Source: DATLGB01 sp038258425 (GTDB lineage Bacteria; Actinomycetota; Thermoleophilia; Solirubrobacterales; Solirubrobacteraceae). Taken from it: a stretch of 54,250 nt of DNA. Location of the stretch: assembly GCA_038258425.1 (NCBI GenBank), contig JBBSPV010000025.1, positions 1 through 54,250 on the forward strand, in the 5' to 3' direction. The notes below the pieces were generated by a model that had not been told where the DNA came from, made no database searches, and saw only the letters and a list, made by a program, of their open reading frames with translations. Numbering within the stretch: position 1 is the stretch's first letter; every line of letters begins with the position of its first letter. Shown here piece by piece: positions 1 through 8,759 of this stretch. The translations under genes and the position numbers were made by a program.

Positions 1-236
1 CCGGCCTGGACCGCGCCGCCGCCGCGCGGCCCGACGCCTCCGCCCCGTGGCCGGTGATCATGCTCGCGGTGCTCGCCGCGCTGGCCCTGCTGACCGGCCT
101 GGCGCTGCTCGCGGTCCGGCGCTTCGGGCTCGCCGAGGAGCGCCTCGCCCCGGCCCGCCACGCGTGGCGCGAGACGGCGTGGCGCACCCGCGGGAGCTGG
201 GAGGACTTCCGCGACTGGGTGCGACTCGGCCGCTAG
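1..236 (+). CDS. C-terminal part of a membrane protein (gene starts before the window)
   Basis: The frame is open from base 3 to the TAG at 234-236, so this is the tail of a gene that begins upstream; a GTG at 54 could start a 60-residue protein but the frame is already open before it. About 77 residues are visible. There is one clear membrane segment (Leu/Ala-rich, encoded around 57-115), then a charged cytoplasmic-looking tail rich in Arg, Glu and Trp that ends the protein. The family is not recognisable from this fragment. Its stop overlaps the stop of the convergent hydrolase gene by 4 bp. Confidence 0.6.
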   Translation, partial: GLDRAAAARPDASAPWPVIMLAVLAALALLTGLALLAVRRFGLAEERLAPARHAWRETAWRTRGSWEDFRDWVRLGR

Positions 237-997
237 CCGGCGACCCGCTCGCGCAGCCAGTCCAGCAGCCGGCGGCGCGCCGCCGGCACCTCGAGCTGCA
301 GGACGCCGTGTCCGCCGTCGGGAGACACGTAGCGGGTGATCCCCTTCCCATGGGCGTCCTGGCGCAGGTAGTCGACGTCGCTGGCCTCATGGGCGTCGGA
401 GATCAGCAGCAGGTCGTGCGGACGAAAGCGGCGCCGGGTGCCGGCGTCGATGAGCTCGGCGCTCTCGGAGGGCGAGAGGCCGACCCCGGCCCGCACGCGG
501 GCCGTGGGCTCGACGCCGATGGCGTAGGCGACGGCGGAGGCGCCGATGCTCGCGCCGAGCAGGCCGATGCGGCGCCCGTCGACCTCGGGGCGCCGGCGCA
601 GCGCCGCCACGGCGCCGCGCACGTCGCGCGCGAGCAGCGTCTCGTCGAGCTCGGCGGGGTCGCGCGAGGTGTAGGCGAGCGTCGCGAAGCCCGCCTCGTG
701 CAATGTGCCGACGATCGGATCCCACTGGCCGGGCCCGCCGTTGTACTGGTGCACGAGGACGATGCCCGGGGCGCGGCGTCCGGCCGGGCGCAGCATGCCG
801 TGCAGGCGCTTGCCGTCGCTGGAGCGGAAGGCGATCCGGCGGCCCGGGGGCAGCGGCGGCTCGGGCGTCGCGGTGGCGGACGCCGTCCTGGTCGGGGCCG
901 GGGTGGGCGACTCGGCGGCGGCGCGTCGGCGCTGGTCGCCGCAGCCCGCCAGCGCGGCGATGAGCAGCGGACCGGCGAGCAAGCGCGGGAAGGGCAT
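233..997 (-). CDS. Lipoprotein alpha/beta hydrolase (dienelactone hydrolase-like)
   Basis: The protein is 254 residues from the ATG at 997. That start places a short hydrophobic segment ending in a lipobox (LAGC) at the N-terminus, so export and lipid anchoring are likely; a longer frame upstream lacks a sensible signal. A Thr/Pro/Ala-rich linker follows. The hydrolase domain shows the nucleophile elbow GASIG, an Asp in the ISDAHEASD region and a late GGHG carrying the probable catalytic His. These are features of serine hydrolases of the dienelactone hydrolase/peptidase S9-like group; the substrate cannot be inferred. It is transcribed divergently from nrdJ and overlaps the preceding convergent gene by 4 bp at the stop. 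Confidence 0.8.
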   Translation of the reverse strand: MPFPRLLAGPLLIAALAGCGDQRRRAAAESPTPAPTRTASATATPEPPLPPGRRIAFRSSDGKRLHGMLRPAGRRAPGIVLVHQYNGGPGQWDPIVGTLHEAGFATLAYTSRDPAELDETLLARDVRGAVAALRRRPEVDGRRIGLLGASIGASAVAYAIGVEPTARVRAGVGLSPSESAELIDAGTRRRFRPHDLLLISDAHEASDVDYLRQDAHGKGITRYVSPDGGHGVLQLEVPAARRRLLDWLRERVAG

Positions 998-1181
998 GTC
1001 GGGAGTGGTATCGACCCCGCTGCCTGCGGCAAAGGCCCGCCGAACCTCGCGGTTTGCGGCCTCGCGACCACCGTTCCATCCGGGACACGCTGCACACTCG
1101 GCGACCCGCACACGCCCCCGTCCACGACCCCGCCCAGCCCGAGGCGACCCCTATCGTGGAACCGAGGAAGGAGCCAGTCCT

Positions 1182-4127
1182 ATGGCCGTCGAGCACACCC
1201 CGTCAACCGCATCGCAGACCGCGCCCGACGCCCGTGAGGCGATGCGCGTCCGGCGCGTGTTCACGCGGCCCGGGGTGCATCCCTACGACGCCGTCGAGTG
1301 GGAGCTGCGCGAGGCCAGGATCGGTCATGGCGACGCGGTCGCGTTCCGCCAGGCCGACGTCGAGTTCCCGCGCTCGTGGTCGCAGAACGCGACGAACATC
1401 GTCGCCCAGAAGTACTTCCGCGGGCAGTTGGACTCGCCGACGCGCGAGCGCTCCGTCAAGCAGATGATCACCCGCGTGGCGGGCACGATCGCCGACTGGG
1501 GCCGCCAGCGCGGCTACTTCGCCTCCGCCGAGGACGGCGACGCCTTCGAGGCCGAGCTCACGCACATCCTCCTGCACCAGATGGCGGCCTTCAACAGCCC
1601 GGTGTGGTTCAACGTCGGCTTCGAGGAGCAGCCGCAGTGCTCGGCGTGCTTCATCCTCTCCGTGCAGGACACGATGGACTCCATCCTGGACTGGAACACG
1701 CGCGAGGGGAAGATCTTCCGCGGCGGCTCCGGCTCGGGCATCAACCTCTCCAACATCCGCGGGTCGATGGAGCCGCTGTCCAAGGGCGGCACCGCCTCGG
1801 GCCCCGTGTCCTTCATGCGCGGCGCCGACTCGTGGGCGGGGACGATCAAGTCCGGCGGCAAGACGCGCCGCGCGGCGAAGATGGTCGTGCTCGACATCGA
1901 CCACCCGGACATCCGCGAGTTCGTCTGGTGCAAGGCCAAGGAGGAGGAGAAGGCCCGCGCGCTCGGCGAGGCCGGCTTCGACATGTCGATCGACGGTGAC
2001 GGCTTCACCTCGATCCAGTACCAGAACGCGAACAACTCGGTCCGGGTCACAGACGAGTTCATGCACGCGGTCGAGGCCGACGCCGAGTGGGACCTGATCG
2101 CCCGCCAGACGGGCGAGCCGACGGCGACGCTGCCGGCCCGCGAGCTCATGCGCGACGTCGCGGACGCGGCCTGGCGCTGCGCGGACCCGGGCGTCCAGTA
2201 CGACACGACGATCAACCAGTGGCACACGTCGCCGAACTCGGGGCGCATCAACGCATCGAATCCGTGCTCGGAGTACATGCACGTCGACGACTCGGCCTGC
2301 AACCTCGCCTCGCTGAACCTCATGAAGTTCCGCAAGGCCGACGGGACCTTCGACGTGCCGGCCTTCCAGCACGCGGTCGACATCGTCCTGCTCGCGCAGG
2401 AGATCATCGTCGGGCCGTCGAGCTACCCGACGGAGGCGATCGGCGCCAACGCGCGTGCCTTCCGCCAGCTCGGGCTGGGCTACGCGAACCTCGGCGCCTT
2501 CCTGATGGCCAACGGCATGCCCTACGACTCCGACGCGGGCCGGGGCACGGCCGCCGCCATCACGGCGCTCATGACGGGCCGCGCCTACCTGCAGTCGGCG
2601 AAGGTCGCGGCGGGCGTCGGCGCCTACGAGAAGTACGCGGAGAACCGCGAGGCGCACAACACCGTCATGCGCATGCACCGGGACGCCTCCTACGCGATCC
2701 CGGACTCGACGTGCACGGACGCCGACCTGCTGGCCGCCGCGCGCGAGAGCTGGAACGAGGCCGTCGCGCTCGGCGAGGTCCACGGCTACCGCAACGCGCA
2801 GGCGACCGTGCTCGCGCCCACGGGGACGATCTCGTTCCTCATGGACTGCGACACGACGGGCGTCGAGCCCGACTTCTCGCTCGTGAAGTACAAGGAGCTC
2901 GTCGGCGGCGGCTCGATGACGATCGTCAACCAGACGGTGCCGCAGGCGCTGCGCACGCTCGGCTACGACGAAGGCCAGATCGCCGCGATCGAGGGCCACA
3001 TCGACGAAGCGGGCACGATCGTCGGCGCTCCGGGGCTCGATCCGAAGCACCTCGACGTCTTCGACGTCGCGGTCGGGTCGCGCGCCATCAGCCACATGGG
3101 CCACATCAAGATGATGGGCGCCGTCCAGCCCTTCATCTCGGGCGCGATCTCCAAGACGGTGAACATGCCCAACGAGGTCACCGTCGACGACATCGCCGAC
3201 GCGTACCTGCAGGCGTGGCGGCTCGGCGTCAAGGCGCTGGCCATCTACCGCGACGGGTCCAAGACCGCCCAGGCGCTGCGCACGGACGCCCACCAGGCCA
3301 AGTCGCTGGACGCCGAGGGCGAGGGCCTGTACTCCAAGGAGCAGGTCGACGCGCTCGTGCAGGCCGCGATCGAGGACGCGGTGGTCGAGGCGGTCGCCAA
3401 GGCCAAGGCCGACGCGGCCCCGGCCCGCCGGCGGATGCCGCGCGAGCGCCAGTCGCTCACCCACAAGTTCTCCCTCGGCGGCCACGAGGGCTACATCACG
3501 GCCGGCATGTACGAGGACGGGACGGTCGGCGAGATCTTCCTCACCGACGTCGGCAAGGAGGGCTCGACGCTGCGCGGGATGATGAACTCCTTCGCGACGG
3601 CGATCTCCATCGCCCTGCAGTACGGGGTGCCGCTGGAGACGCTCGTGTCGAAGTTCGCCTACGTGCGCTTCGAGCCGGAGGGGATCACGACGAACTCGGA
3701 GATCCCGTTCGCGAAGTCGCTGCCGGACTACATCATGCGCTGGCTCGCCTCCCGCTGGCTCGACGCGGACTGCCAGGAGGAGCTCGGCATCCTCACCCCG
3801 GAGGTGCGGGCGCGCAAGATGGGCGCCGACGCGGCCACGGGCGCCGAGGGCGGCTCCACCGGCGCGGCGGCGCCGGGCGCCGGCAACGGCGGCGGCCCGC
3901 GGACCGTGTCGCCCTCACCCGCCGACGGCGGCGCGACGGCTGCGCCGTCGGCCGGGTCGACGCCGCGGCCCGCGGCCTCGGCGATGACCGACACGCCGCC
4001 CGGTGTCCCCGCGAAGCTCGTCGGCCTGGACCTCGGGCCGGCCTGCCAGCAGTGCGGCGGGATCATGCAGCGGACGGGCTCGTGCTACACGTGCCCGAGC
4101 TGCGGCAACAACACCGGCTGCGGCTGA
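1182..4127 (+). CDS. nrdJ: Adenosylcobalamin-dependent (class II) ribonucleoside-diphosphate reductase
   Basis: This 981-residue enzyme reduces ribonucleotides to deoxyribonucleotides using a cobalamin-derived thiyl radical. The ATG at 1182 is chosen because AGGAAGGAG lies about 8 nt upstream, although the open frame extends further left. Visible motifs are C153-S-A-C156 (first redox cysteine region), the NPCSE finger-loop motif at residues 360-364, GTISFLMDCDTTG near residue 550, and a C-terminal zinc-ribbon-like tail with CQQC and CPSC plus a final CG. Between the catalytic part and this tail lies a low-complexity linker of about 65-80 residues rich in Ala, Gly, Pro, Ser and Thr, which probably lets the cysteine tail swing to the active site. 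I saw no cobalamin riboswitch or NrdR box upstream. A TATCGT at 1152-1157 could be the -10 element. Confidence 0.97.
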   Translation: MAVEHTPSTASQTAPDAREAMRVRRVFTRPGVHPYDAVEWELREARIGHGDAVAFRQADVEFPRSWSQNATNIVAQKYFRGQLDSPTRERSVKQMITRVAGTIADWGRQRGYFASAEDGDAFEAELTHILLHQMAAFNSPVWFNVGFEEQPQCSACFILSVQDTMDSILDWNTREGKIFRGGSGSGINLSNIRGSMEPLSKGGTASGPVSFMRGADSWAGTIKSGGKTRRAAKMVVLDIDHPDIREFVWCKAKEEEKARALGEAGFDMSIDGDGFTSIQYQNANNSVRVTDEFMHAVEADAEWDLIARQTGEPTATLPARELMRDVADAAWRCADPGVQYDTTINQWHTSPNSGRINASNPCSEYMHVDDSACNLASLNLMKFRKADGTFDVPAFQHAVDIVLLAQEIIVGPSSYPTEAIGANARAFRQLGLGYANLGAFLMANGMPYDSDAGRGTAAAITALMTGRAYLQSAKVAAGVGAYEKYAENREAHNTVMRMHRDASYAIPDSTCTDADLLAAARESWNEAVALGEVHGYRNAQATVLAPTGTISFLMDCDTTGVEPDFSLVKYKELVGGGSMTIVNQTVPQALRTLGYDEGQIAAIEGHIDEAGTIVGAPGLDPKHLDVFDVAVGSRAISHMGHIKMMGAVQPFISGAISKTVNMPNEVTVDDIADAYLQAWRLGVKALAIYRDGSKTAQALRTDAHQAKSLDAEGEGLYSKEQVDALVQAAIEDAVVEAVAKAKADAAPARRRMPRERQSLTHKFSLGGHEGYITAGMYEDGTVGEIFLTDVGKEGSTLRGMMNSFATAISIALQYGVPLETLVSKFAYVRFEPEGITTNSEIPFAKSLPDYIMRWLASRWLDADCQEELGILTPEVRARKMGADAATGAEGGSTGAAAPGAGNGGGPRTVSPSPADGGATAAPSAGSTPRPAASAMTDTPPGVPAKLVGLDLGPACQQCGGIMQRTGSCYTCPSCGNNTGCG

Positions 4128-4173
4128 GGGGCCGCAGGACCGGCGGGGGCCGGCGGGCCGGGCGGCTCGCCGG

Positions 4174-4220
4174 GGGTGACCGCACTTTCGGCCGTCGGCC
4201 GACCGGAAGTGCGGTCACCC
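4174..4220. terminator. Long hairpin between nrdJ and the convergent membrane-protein gene
   Basis: A 14-bp perfect stem (4174-4187 with 4207-4220) continues into a second 6-bp stem (4188-4193 with 4197-4202) with a 3-nt loop and a 4-nt bulge. It has no U-tract on either strand. It lies 47 bp after the nrdJ stop and its right arm covers the stop codon of the leftward gene ending at 4215. By position it is a likely two-way terminator; its unusual length and lack of U-tract make the mechanism uncertain. Confidence 0.65.
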
Positions 4221-4697
4221 AGCCCGCGCCTGGCGCAGGATGTCGCGCCTCCGTCGGACCCGCACGACGGTGTTCGAGGCGCAGAACGCGACCATCACCA
4301 CGGTCAGTGCCCAGAACACCCACGTCGGCCACTCGTACGTCTCGTGAAGATCCCAGGTCTCCTTGGTCGCGATCAGGGACGCGCCGGAGGCGACGAACAG
4401 CCACGCGGTGGCCGTCTCGCTGAAGTGCATGAGTCGCTCGAGCTGGTCCGGCTCGAGGACGTGCAGGAGCGCGTGCCGCGTGGCCCGGGCGCGCCGACGA
4501 CGCAGGGCGTAGGCCACGGGCGGCAGCAGCCACCACCACCCGGAGGCGCGCGGCGGGGAATCGATCGAGGCGTGCGCAGCCTCGAGGTCGCTGCGTTCGA
4601 AGTCCTCGTCGGCCAGCTCGATCGCCGCCTGGTAGACGGGCCCGGCCACAAGCAGCCAGCCGCCGACGAAGCCGCTCCAGGCGATGACCTCCGACAT
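4215..4697 (-). CDS. Small integral membrane protein of unknown function
   Basis: A 160-residue protein with an N-terminal membrane segment (about residues 5-22), a soluble stretch containing acidic and Trp-rich parts (GWWWLLPP near 53-60) and two further hydrophobic segments (about 96-110 and 122-142), ending in an Arg-rich cytoplasmic tail. I do not recognise the family. It begins 10 bp after the response regulator gene, so it is probably the last gene of the operon with the histidine kinase and regulator and may work with that two-component system. Confidence 0.7.
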   Translation of the reverse strand: MSEVIAWSGFVGGWLLVAGPVYQAAIELADEDFERSDLEAAHASIDSPPRASGWWWLLPPVAYALRRRRARATRHALLHVLEPDQLERLMHFSETATAWLFVASGASLIATKETWDLHETYEWPTWVFWALTVVMVAFCASNTVVRVRRRRDILRQARAG

Positions 4698-4707
4698 GGC
4701 GTCGCGC

Positions 4708-5379
4708 CTACCCGCCCCCCGGAACCACGAGGCCAGTCTCGTAGGCGGTCACGACGAGCTGGGCGCGGTCGCGCACGGCGAGCTTCATGAACAGCCGGGC
4801 GACGTGCGTCTTGGCCGTGGCCGGCGAGACCACGAGCTCGTCGGCGATCTCGCCGTTGGAGAGCCCGCGCCCGACGAGCCCGAGGACCTCCCGCTCGCGC
4901 GGCGTGAGCTCGGCCAGCGGCTCGGCGTCGACCGGCGGCTCGGCGTGCGCGTCCTGGGCGACGAACGCCTCGATCAGCCGGCGCGTCAGCCGCGGCGCCA
5001 GCAGCGCCTCACCGCCGGCCACCACCCGCACGGCGGCGATCAGGTCGGGCGGGTCGACGTCCTTGAGCAGGAAGCCGGACGCGCCCGCGCGCAGGGCGCC
5101 GAACACGTAGTCGTCGACCTCGAACGTCGTGAGCACGACGACGCGGGTGCCGGTCAGCGCCGGATCGCCGGTCACGCGCGCCGTCGCCTGCAGGCCGTCC
5201 AGGCGCGGCATCCGGACGTCCATGAGGATGACGTCGGGCCGGTGCTCATGGGCAAGGGCCAGCGCCGCCTCGCCGTCGGCGGCCTCGCCGACGACCGCGA
5301 TGTCCTCCTGCGCGTCGAGCAGCGCCCGGAACCCCGCCCGCACGAGCCCCTGGTCGTCGGCGAGGACGACGGTGATCAT
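4708..5379 (-). CDS. NarL/FixJ-family response regulator
   Basis: A 223-residue DNA-binding regulator. The receiver domain (about 1-120) keeps D8/D9, the phosphoacceptor D54 in ILMDVRMP and K106 in LLKDVD. The C-terminal LuxR-type helix-turn-helix runs from about 155 to 215 (PREREVLGLV...GLSNGEIA...TAKTHVARL). Its ATG overlaps the kinase stop by 4 bp (ATGA), which indicates translational coupling. It should be phosphorylated by the neighbouring kinase. Targets are unknown; the adjacent MMPL exporter gene is a plausible one by position. Confidence 0.93.
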   Translation of the reverse strand: MITVVLADDQGLVRAGFRALLDAQEDIAVVGEAADGEAALALAHEHRPDVILMDVRMPRLDGLQATARVTGDPALTGTRVVVLTTFEVDDYVFGALRAGASGFLLKDVDPPDLIAAVRVVAGGEALLAPRLTRRLIEAFVAQDAHAEPPVDAEPLAELTPREREVLGLVGRGLSNGEIADELVVSPATAKTHVARLFMKLAVRDRAQLVVTAYETGLVVPGGG

Positions 5380-6518
5380 GGAGCGCTCGCCGCCGTGGGC
5401 GCCGCGACCGGCAGGCGCGCCCGGACGGCCCAGCCGCCGTCGGGCAGCGGGCCCGCATTCACGCTGCCGCCGACGGTCGCCGCCCGCTCGCCCATCCCCC
5501 GCACACCGTGTCCCGCACCGCCGGCGGAGCTTCCGGCCACACCGTCGTCGACGACCTCGAGGCGGATCGCCTCGACGTCACGCCGCACGACCACGCGAGC
5601 CTCGGACGCCTGCGCATGGCGCAGCACGTTGGTCAGCGCCTCCTGCACGATGCGGTAGCCGGCGGCCTGCACCGGCGCCGGGACGGGCCCGAGCGCCTCC
5701 ACGTCGAGCCGCACGTCGACGCCCGCGGAGCGCAAGCCGCCGGCGAGCGCCTCGAGGTCCTGCAGACCGGCGGCGGGACCGACGGGTGCCGCCTGCTCCG
5801 GATCGCGCAGCAGCCCGAGCGTCGCGCGCAGGTCGGTCAGCGCCTCGCCGCTGGCCCGCTTGATCTGCAGCAGGGCGTCGCGGGCCTGGTCGGTGTTCTC
5901 GTCGATCAGGTGGGCGGCCACGCCGGCCTGGACGTTGATCGCGACCATCGCGTGCGCGACGACGTCGTGGACCTCCCGCGCGATGCGCAGCCGCTCGTCG
6001 CCGACGCGGCGCCGCGCCTCCTCGTCGCGGGCGACGAGCAGCTGGCGCACGGACTCCTGCCGCGTGCGAAGCCAGTCGCCCACGCCGAGCGCGAGCAGGC
6101 ACAGCAGGACGTTGCGGACCACGATCTGCGCGAAGTCGGCAGCGTTGTCGCCGAACGGCACGGCGCTCACGAGGACGCACGGGATCACGGCGAGGCCGGT
6201 CCAGACCGAGCGTCGCCGGTCGCCGCGGTAGGCGAGCTCGACGAGCGCGACCATCGGGATCAGCACGACGGTGTTGCCGGGCTCGAGCCGCCAGAGCACG
6301 AGGAGGATGCCGGCGGTGAGCAGGGGGGCGAGGAGCGCGAACCCGAGGCGGCGCCGCAGGACCAGCGGCAGGCACGCGACCACGGCCGCGAGCACGCCCC
6401 ACACCGACACGGGCGGACCGTCGGCCCCCAGCACGCCGTCGACGATCAGCACCGGCGGGAGCACGGCGACCGGCAGCCAGTCGAGCACGACGGGGTTGCG
6501 CGGGAGGCGAAGGGCCAC
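5376..6518 (-). CDS. Sensor histidine kinase (HisKA_3 / HATPase_c type)
   Basis: A 380-residue kinase. The GTG at 6518 is chosen because it begins the first membrane segment and lies 10 nt after a TACGCT -10-like element; the frame stays open far upstream through the MMPL gene but that part is a shadow. The N-terminal half holds about five membrane segments with short loops and no recognisable extracellular domain. The dimerisation/phosphorylation motif ERLRIAREVHDVVAHA contains the likely phospho-His, and the N-box QEALTNVLRHA plus a glycine-rich GHGVRGMGERA mark the ATPase domain. It pairs with the overlapping NarL-type regulator. The membrane-embedded sensor suggests detection of an envelope or membrane signal. 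Confidence 0.9.
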   Translation of the reverse strand: MALRLPRNPVVLDWLPVAVLPPVLIVDGVLGADGPPVSVWGVLAAVVACLPLVLRRRLGFALLAPLLTAGILLVLWRLEPGNTVVLIPMVALVELAYRGDRRRSVWTGLAVIPCVLVSAVPFGDNAADFAQIVVRNVLLCLLALGVGDWLRTRQESVRQLLVARDEEARRRVGDERLRIAREVHDVVAHAMVAINVQAGVAAHLIDENTDQARDALLQIKRASGEALTDLRATLGLLRDPEQAAPVGPAAGLQDLEALAGGLRSAGVDVRLDVEALGPVPAPVQAAGYRIVQEALTNVLRHAQASEARVVVRRDVEAIRLEVVDDGVAGSSAGGAGHGVRGMGERAATVGGSVNAGPLPDGGWAVRARLPVAAPTAASAP

Positions 6519-6556
6519 GGCGCCTGGCAGCGTAGATCCGCCGGCCGGCCGGCCGC

Positions 6557-8647
6557 TCAGCTCGGTCGGCCCGCGGGGGTGGGCGGCCGCGACGTCTGGC
6601 GCAGCCCGACCCGGTCGTGGAGCCGGCGGACCCCGCGCGGCGCCCACCAGTTGAAGCGGCCGAGCAGGGCCATGAGCGACGGGACGAGCAGCGACCGCAC
6701 GACGAAGGCGTCGATGAGCACGCCCGTGGCCGTGGCGACGCCGACCTGCTGGATGAACGAGATGGAGCTCGTCGAGAAGGCCCCGATGGCGACCGCGAGG
6801 AGGATCGCCGCCGCGGTGACGACCCGCCCGGTGAGGCTCAGGCCGGTGGCAACCGCCTCGCGCTCCCCGAGCCCGGCGTCGCGCGCCTCCTTGATCCGAC
6901 CGAGCAGGAAGACGCCGTAGTCCGTCGAGAGGGCGAAGACGACCGCCGCGGTGACGAGGAAGTCCGTCGGCTCCACACCGCCGTTGGGGGTGTAGCCGAG
7001 CAGGCCGGTGAGCCGCCCGTGCTGGTAGATGAGGATCAGGGGCGCCAGCGCGGCGCCGACCGTCAGCGCGTTCATGAGGATGGCCTTGACCGGCAGGACC
7101 ACGGACCCGGTCATGAGCCACAGCACGAGGAAGGTCAGCCCGCACAGCAGTGCCACCGCGGGCAACAGCCGGGAGGCGATCGCCGCCTGCTGGTCGATGA
7201 ACTCCGCCGCGTCGCCGGCGACCTTCGTCGAGAACGGCGCCGGCAGCGCGCGCAGCTCGTGCACGACCCGGCGCGCCGCGGCCCCGGCCGGCTCGCCGGT
7301 CGCCGTCGCGTCGAGCTGCCAGACGTCCCCGGAGAGCCGCTCGGGCGCCGCCACGCGACGCACACCGTCGATCGCCGCCACCCGCCGCGCGTAGGCGGCG
7401 ACCTCGCCGGGGCGGCCGGAGGGGGCGTGGATCGCCACGATCACCGGTGTCTGGCCCGCGCCGGCGAAGTCCCGGTCCAGGGCGTCGGCGACGACGCGCG
7501 AGCTCGCGCGCTTCGGGATCGCGCTGCTGTCGACGGGCGTCCAGTGCGTGCCGAGGGCCGGTAGCGCGAGCGCGAGCATGACGAGCGCCGTCGCGGCGGC
7601 GATCGGTCCCGGCCGGCGCATGACGGCGTGGGCGAAGCGGTACCAGCGGCCCGCCGCGGCCGGCCGGCTCTGCCGGGCGAGCTTGGCGCCCCACAGGCCG
7701 AGCAGGGCGGTGGACACGACGAGCGCCGCGACGGCCGCGACGAGGGCGACGGTGGCGCCGGCGAGGCCCATCGACTTCAGGAAGCCCTGGGGGAACAGCG
7801 TGAGCGTGATCAGTGCGGCGGCGACCGTCGCCGCCGAGAACACGACGGTGCGCCCGGCCGTCGCGAGCGTCCGGCGGATCGCCGGGGCACTCGCCCGGCC
7901 GGCCGCGAGCTCCTCCCGGAAACGGGTGACCAGGAACAGCGTGTAGTCGATCGCCAGCCCGAGCCCGAGCCCGATCACGAGGTTCAGCGCGAAGACGTTG
8001 AGGCCGTAGACGGCGTTGACCGCGGTCAGCACGAGGAAGGTCCCGAGCACCGTCGTGACGCCGACCGCCAGCGGCAGCAGCGCGGCCCGCCCGCGGAAGA
8101 ACAGGATCGAGAGCAGCACGAGCAGCGGGGAGGCGATGAGCTCCGCCCGGCCGAGGTCCTTGGAGACCGTCTCGCCGATCTGGCGGTCGGCGACCACCGA
8201 GCCGCCGACCGTGACGTCACGGGCGCCGGCGAAGGCGTCCAGGGCCGCCCCGGCGACCGCGTCGTCGCCCGCGTCGGCGCGCAGCGTCCCGCTGACCAGG
8301 ACCTTGCGCCGGTCGGTCGAGACGGCCGCGGGGCCCGCAGCGCGCGCCACGCCGTCGAGGGCGGCCACACGGTCCGTCACGGCGGCGACGCGCGGCTTGG
8401 CGGCCGCCGCGCCCGCCGGGGTGTCGACGACGAGCGCCAGGCCGTCGCTCGCCTGGCGCCCGCTGGCGTCGTGGAGCTCGCGCACGGCGACCGCGGACTC
8501 CGAGGTGGCCGGGACGAAGCCCCCGCCGGCCGTCAGCTTCCCGGCCAGCGGACCGCCCACCACCCCGGCCACGACGACGAAGAGCAGGACGAGGAGCAGG
8601 GTGGCCCTAGGGCGGACTCCGGCCGTGTCGGCGAGGCGCGTGAGCAT
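6557..8647 (-). CDS. MMPL/RND-family membrane transporter
   Basis: A 696-residue exporter-type protein. An N-terminal membrane helix is followed by an extracellular porter domain, a block of about five helices (roughly residues 165-320), a second porter domain (about 370-475) and a second helix block, which is the duplicated plan of the MMPL family. The acidic/Tyr motif in GLGLGLAIDYTLFLVTRF, and its counterpart VFALSTDYGVFLLGRIKEA in the second half, fit the proton-relay helices of RND transporters. MMPL proteins move lipids, siderophores or drugs; the substrate here is unknown. It precedes the two-component genes on the same strand by 38 bp and may be controlled by them. Confidence 0.92.
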   Translation of the reverse strand: MLTRLADTAGVRPRATLLLVLLFVVVAGVVGGPLAGKLTAGGGFVPATSESAVAVRELHDASGRQASDGLALVVDTPAGAAAAKPRVAAVTDRVAALDGVARAAGPAAVSTDRRKVLVSGTLRADAGDDAVAGAALDAFAGARDVTVGGSVVADRQIGETVSKDLGRAELIASPLLVLLSILFFRGRAALLPLAVGVTTVLGTFLVLTAVNAVYGLNVFALNLVIGLGLGLAIDYTLFLVTRFREELAAGRASAPAIRRTLATAGRTVVFSAATVAAALITLTLFPQGFLKSMGLAGATVALVAAVAALVVSTALLGLWGAKLARQSRPAAAGRWYRFAHAVMRRPGPIAAATALVMLALALPALGTHWTPVDSSAIPKRASSRVVADALDRDFAGAGQTPVIVAIHAPSGRPGEVAAYARRVAAIDGVRRVAAPERLSGDVWQLDATATGEPAGAAARRVVHELRALPAPFSTKVAGDAAEFIDQQAAIASRLLPAVALLCGLTFLVLWLMTGSVVLPVKAILMNALTVGAALAPLILIYQHGRLTGLLGYTPNGGVEPTDFLVTAAVVFALSTDYGVFLLGRIKEARDAGLGEREAVATGLSLTGRVVTAAAILLAVAIGAFSTSSISFIQQVGVATATGVLIDAFVVRSLLVPSLMALLGRFNWWAPRGVRRLHDRVGLRQTSRPPTPAGRPS

Positions 8648-8744
8648 GCCCGGATCGTCGCGCCCTCGTCGTCGTCCGGCGTCGGCCCCGGGAAGGGTCT
8701 TGCGTCGCCGCCGTACACCGGCGGATGTAGGCCGCCGGGCGTAG

Positions 8745-8759
8745 CCGCTGGTTCAGCGG
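8745..8759 (-). terminator. Short hairpin overlapping the SDR gene stop
   Basis: CCGCTG and CAGCGG form a 6-bp perfect stem around a 3-nt loop. The stop codon of the SDR gene (8753-8755) lies inside the structure. No U-tract follows, so it is at best a weak terminator or an mRNA 3'-end stabiliser before the MMPL gene 106 bp further on. Confidence 0.3.

Noticed and set aside
998..1181. Cobalamin riboswitch or NrdR box upstream of nrdJ
   Set aside because: No B12-box, no paired conserved stems and no ACACNATATNTNGTGT-like repeat could be found in the 184-bp gap.
1203..3485. 760-residue open frame opposite nrdJ
   Set aside because: It is a shadow of the nrdJ codons in GC-rich DNA; the composition (Arg, Val, Asp, Leu runs) has no domain-like pattern and no start signal.
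6538..6556. GGCCGGCC repeats between the kinase and MMPL genes as a regulatory palindrome
   Set aside because: Short GC-only palindromes are expected by chance at this base composition and no second copy marks it as specific.
6519..7694. Long upstream extension of the histidine kinase frame
   Set aside because: The extra part lies over the MMPL gene and has the Arg/Gly/Ala-rich look of a shadow frame; the GTG at 6518 begins the membrane domain.
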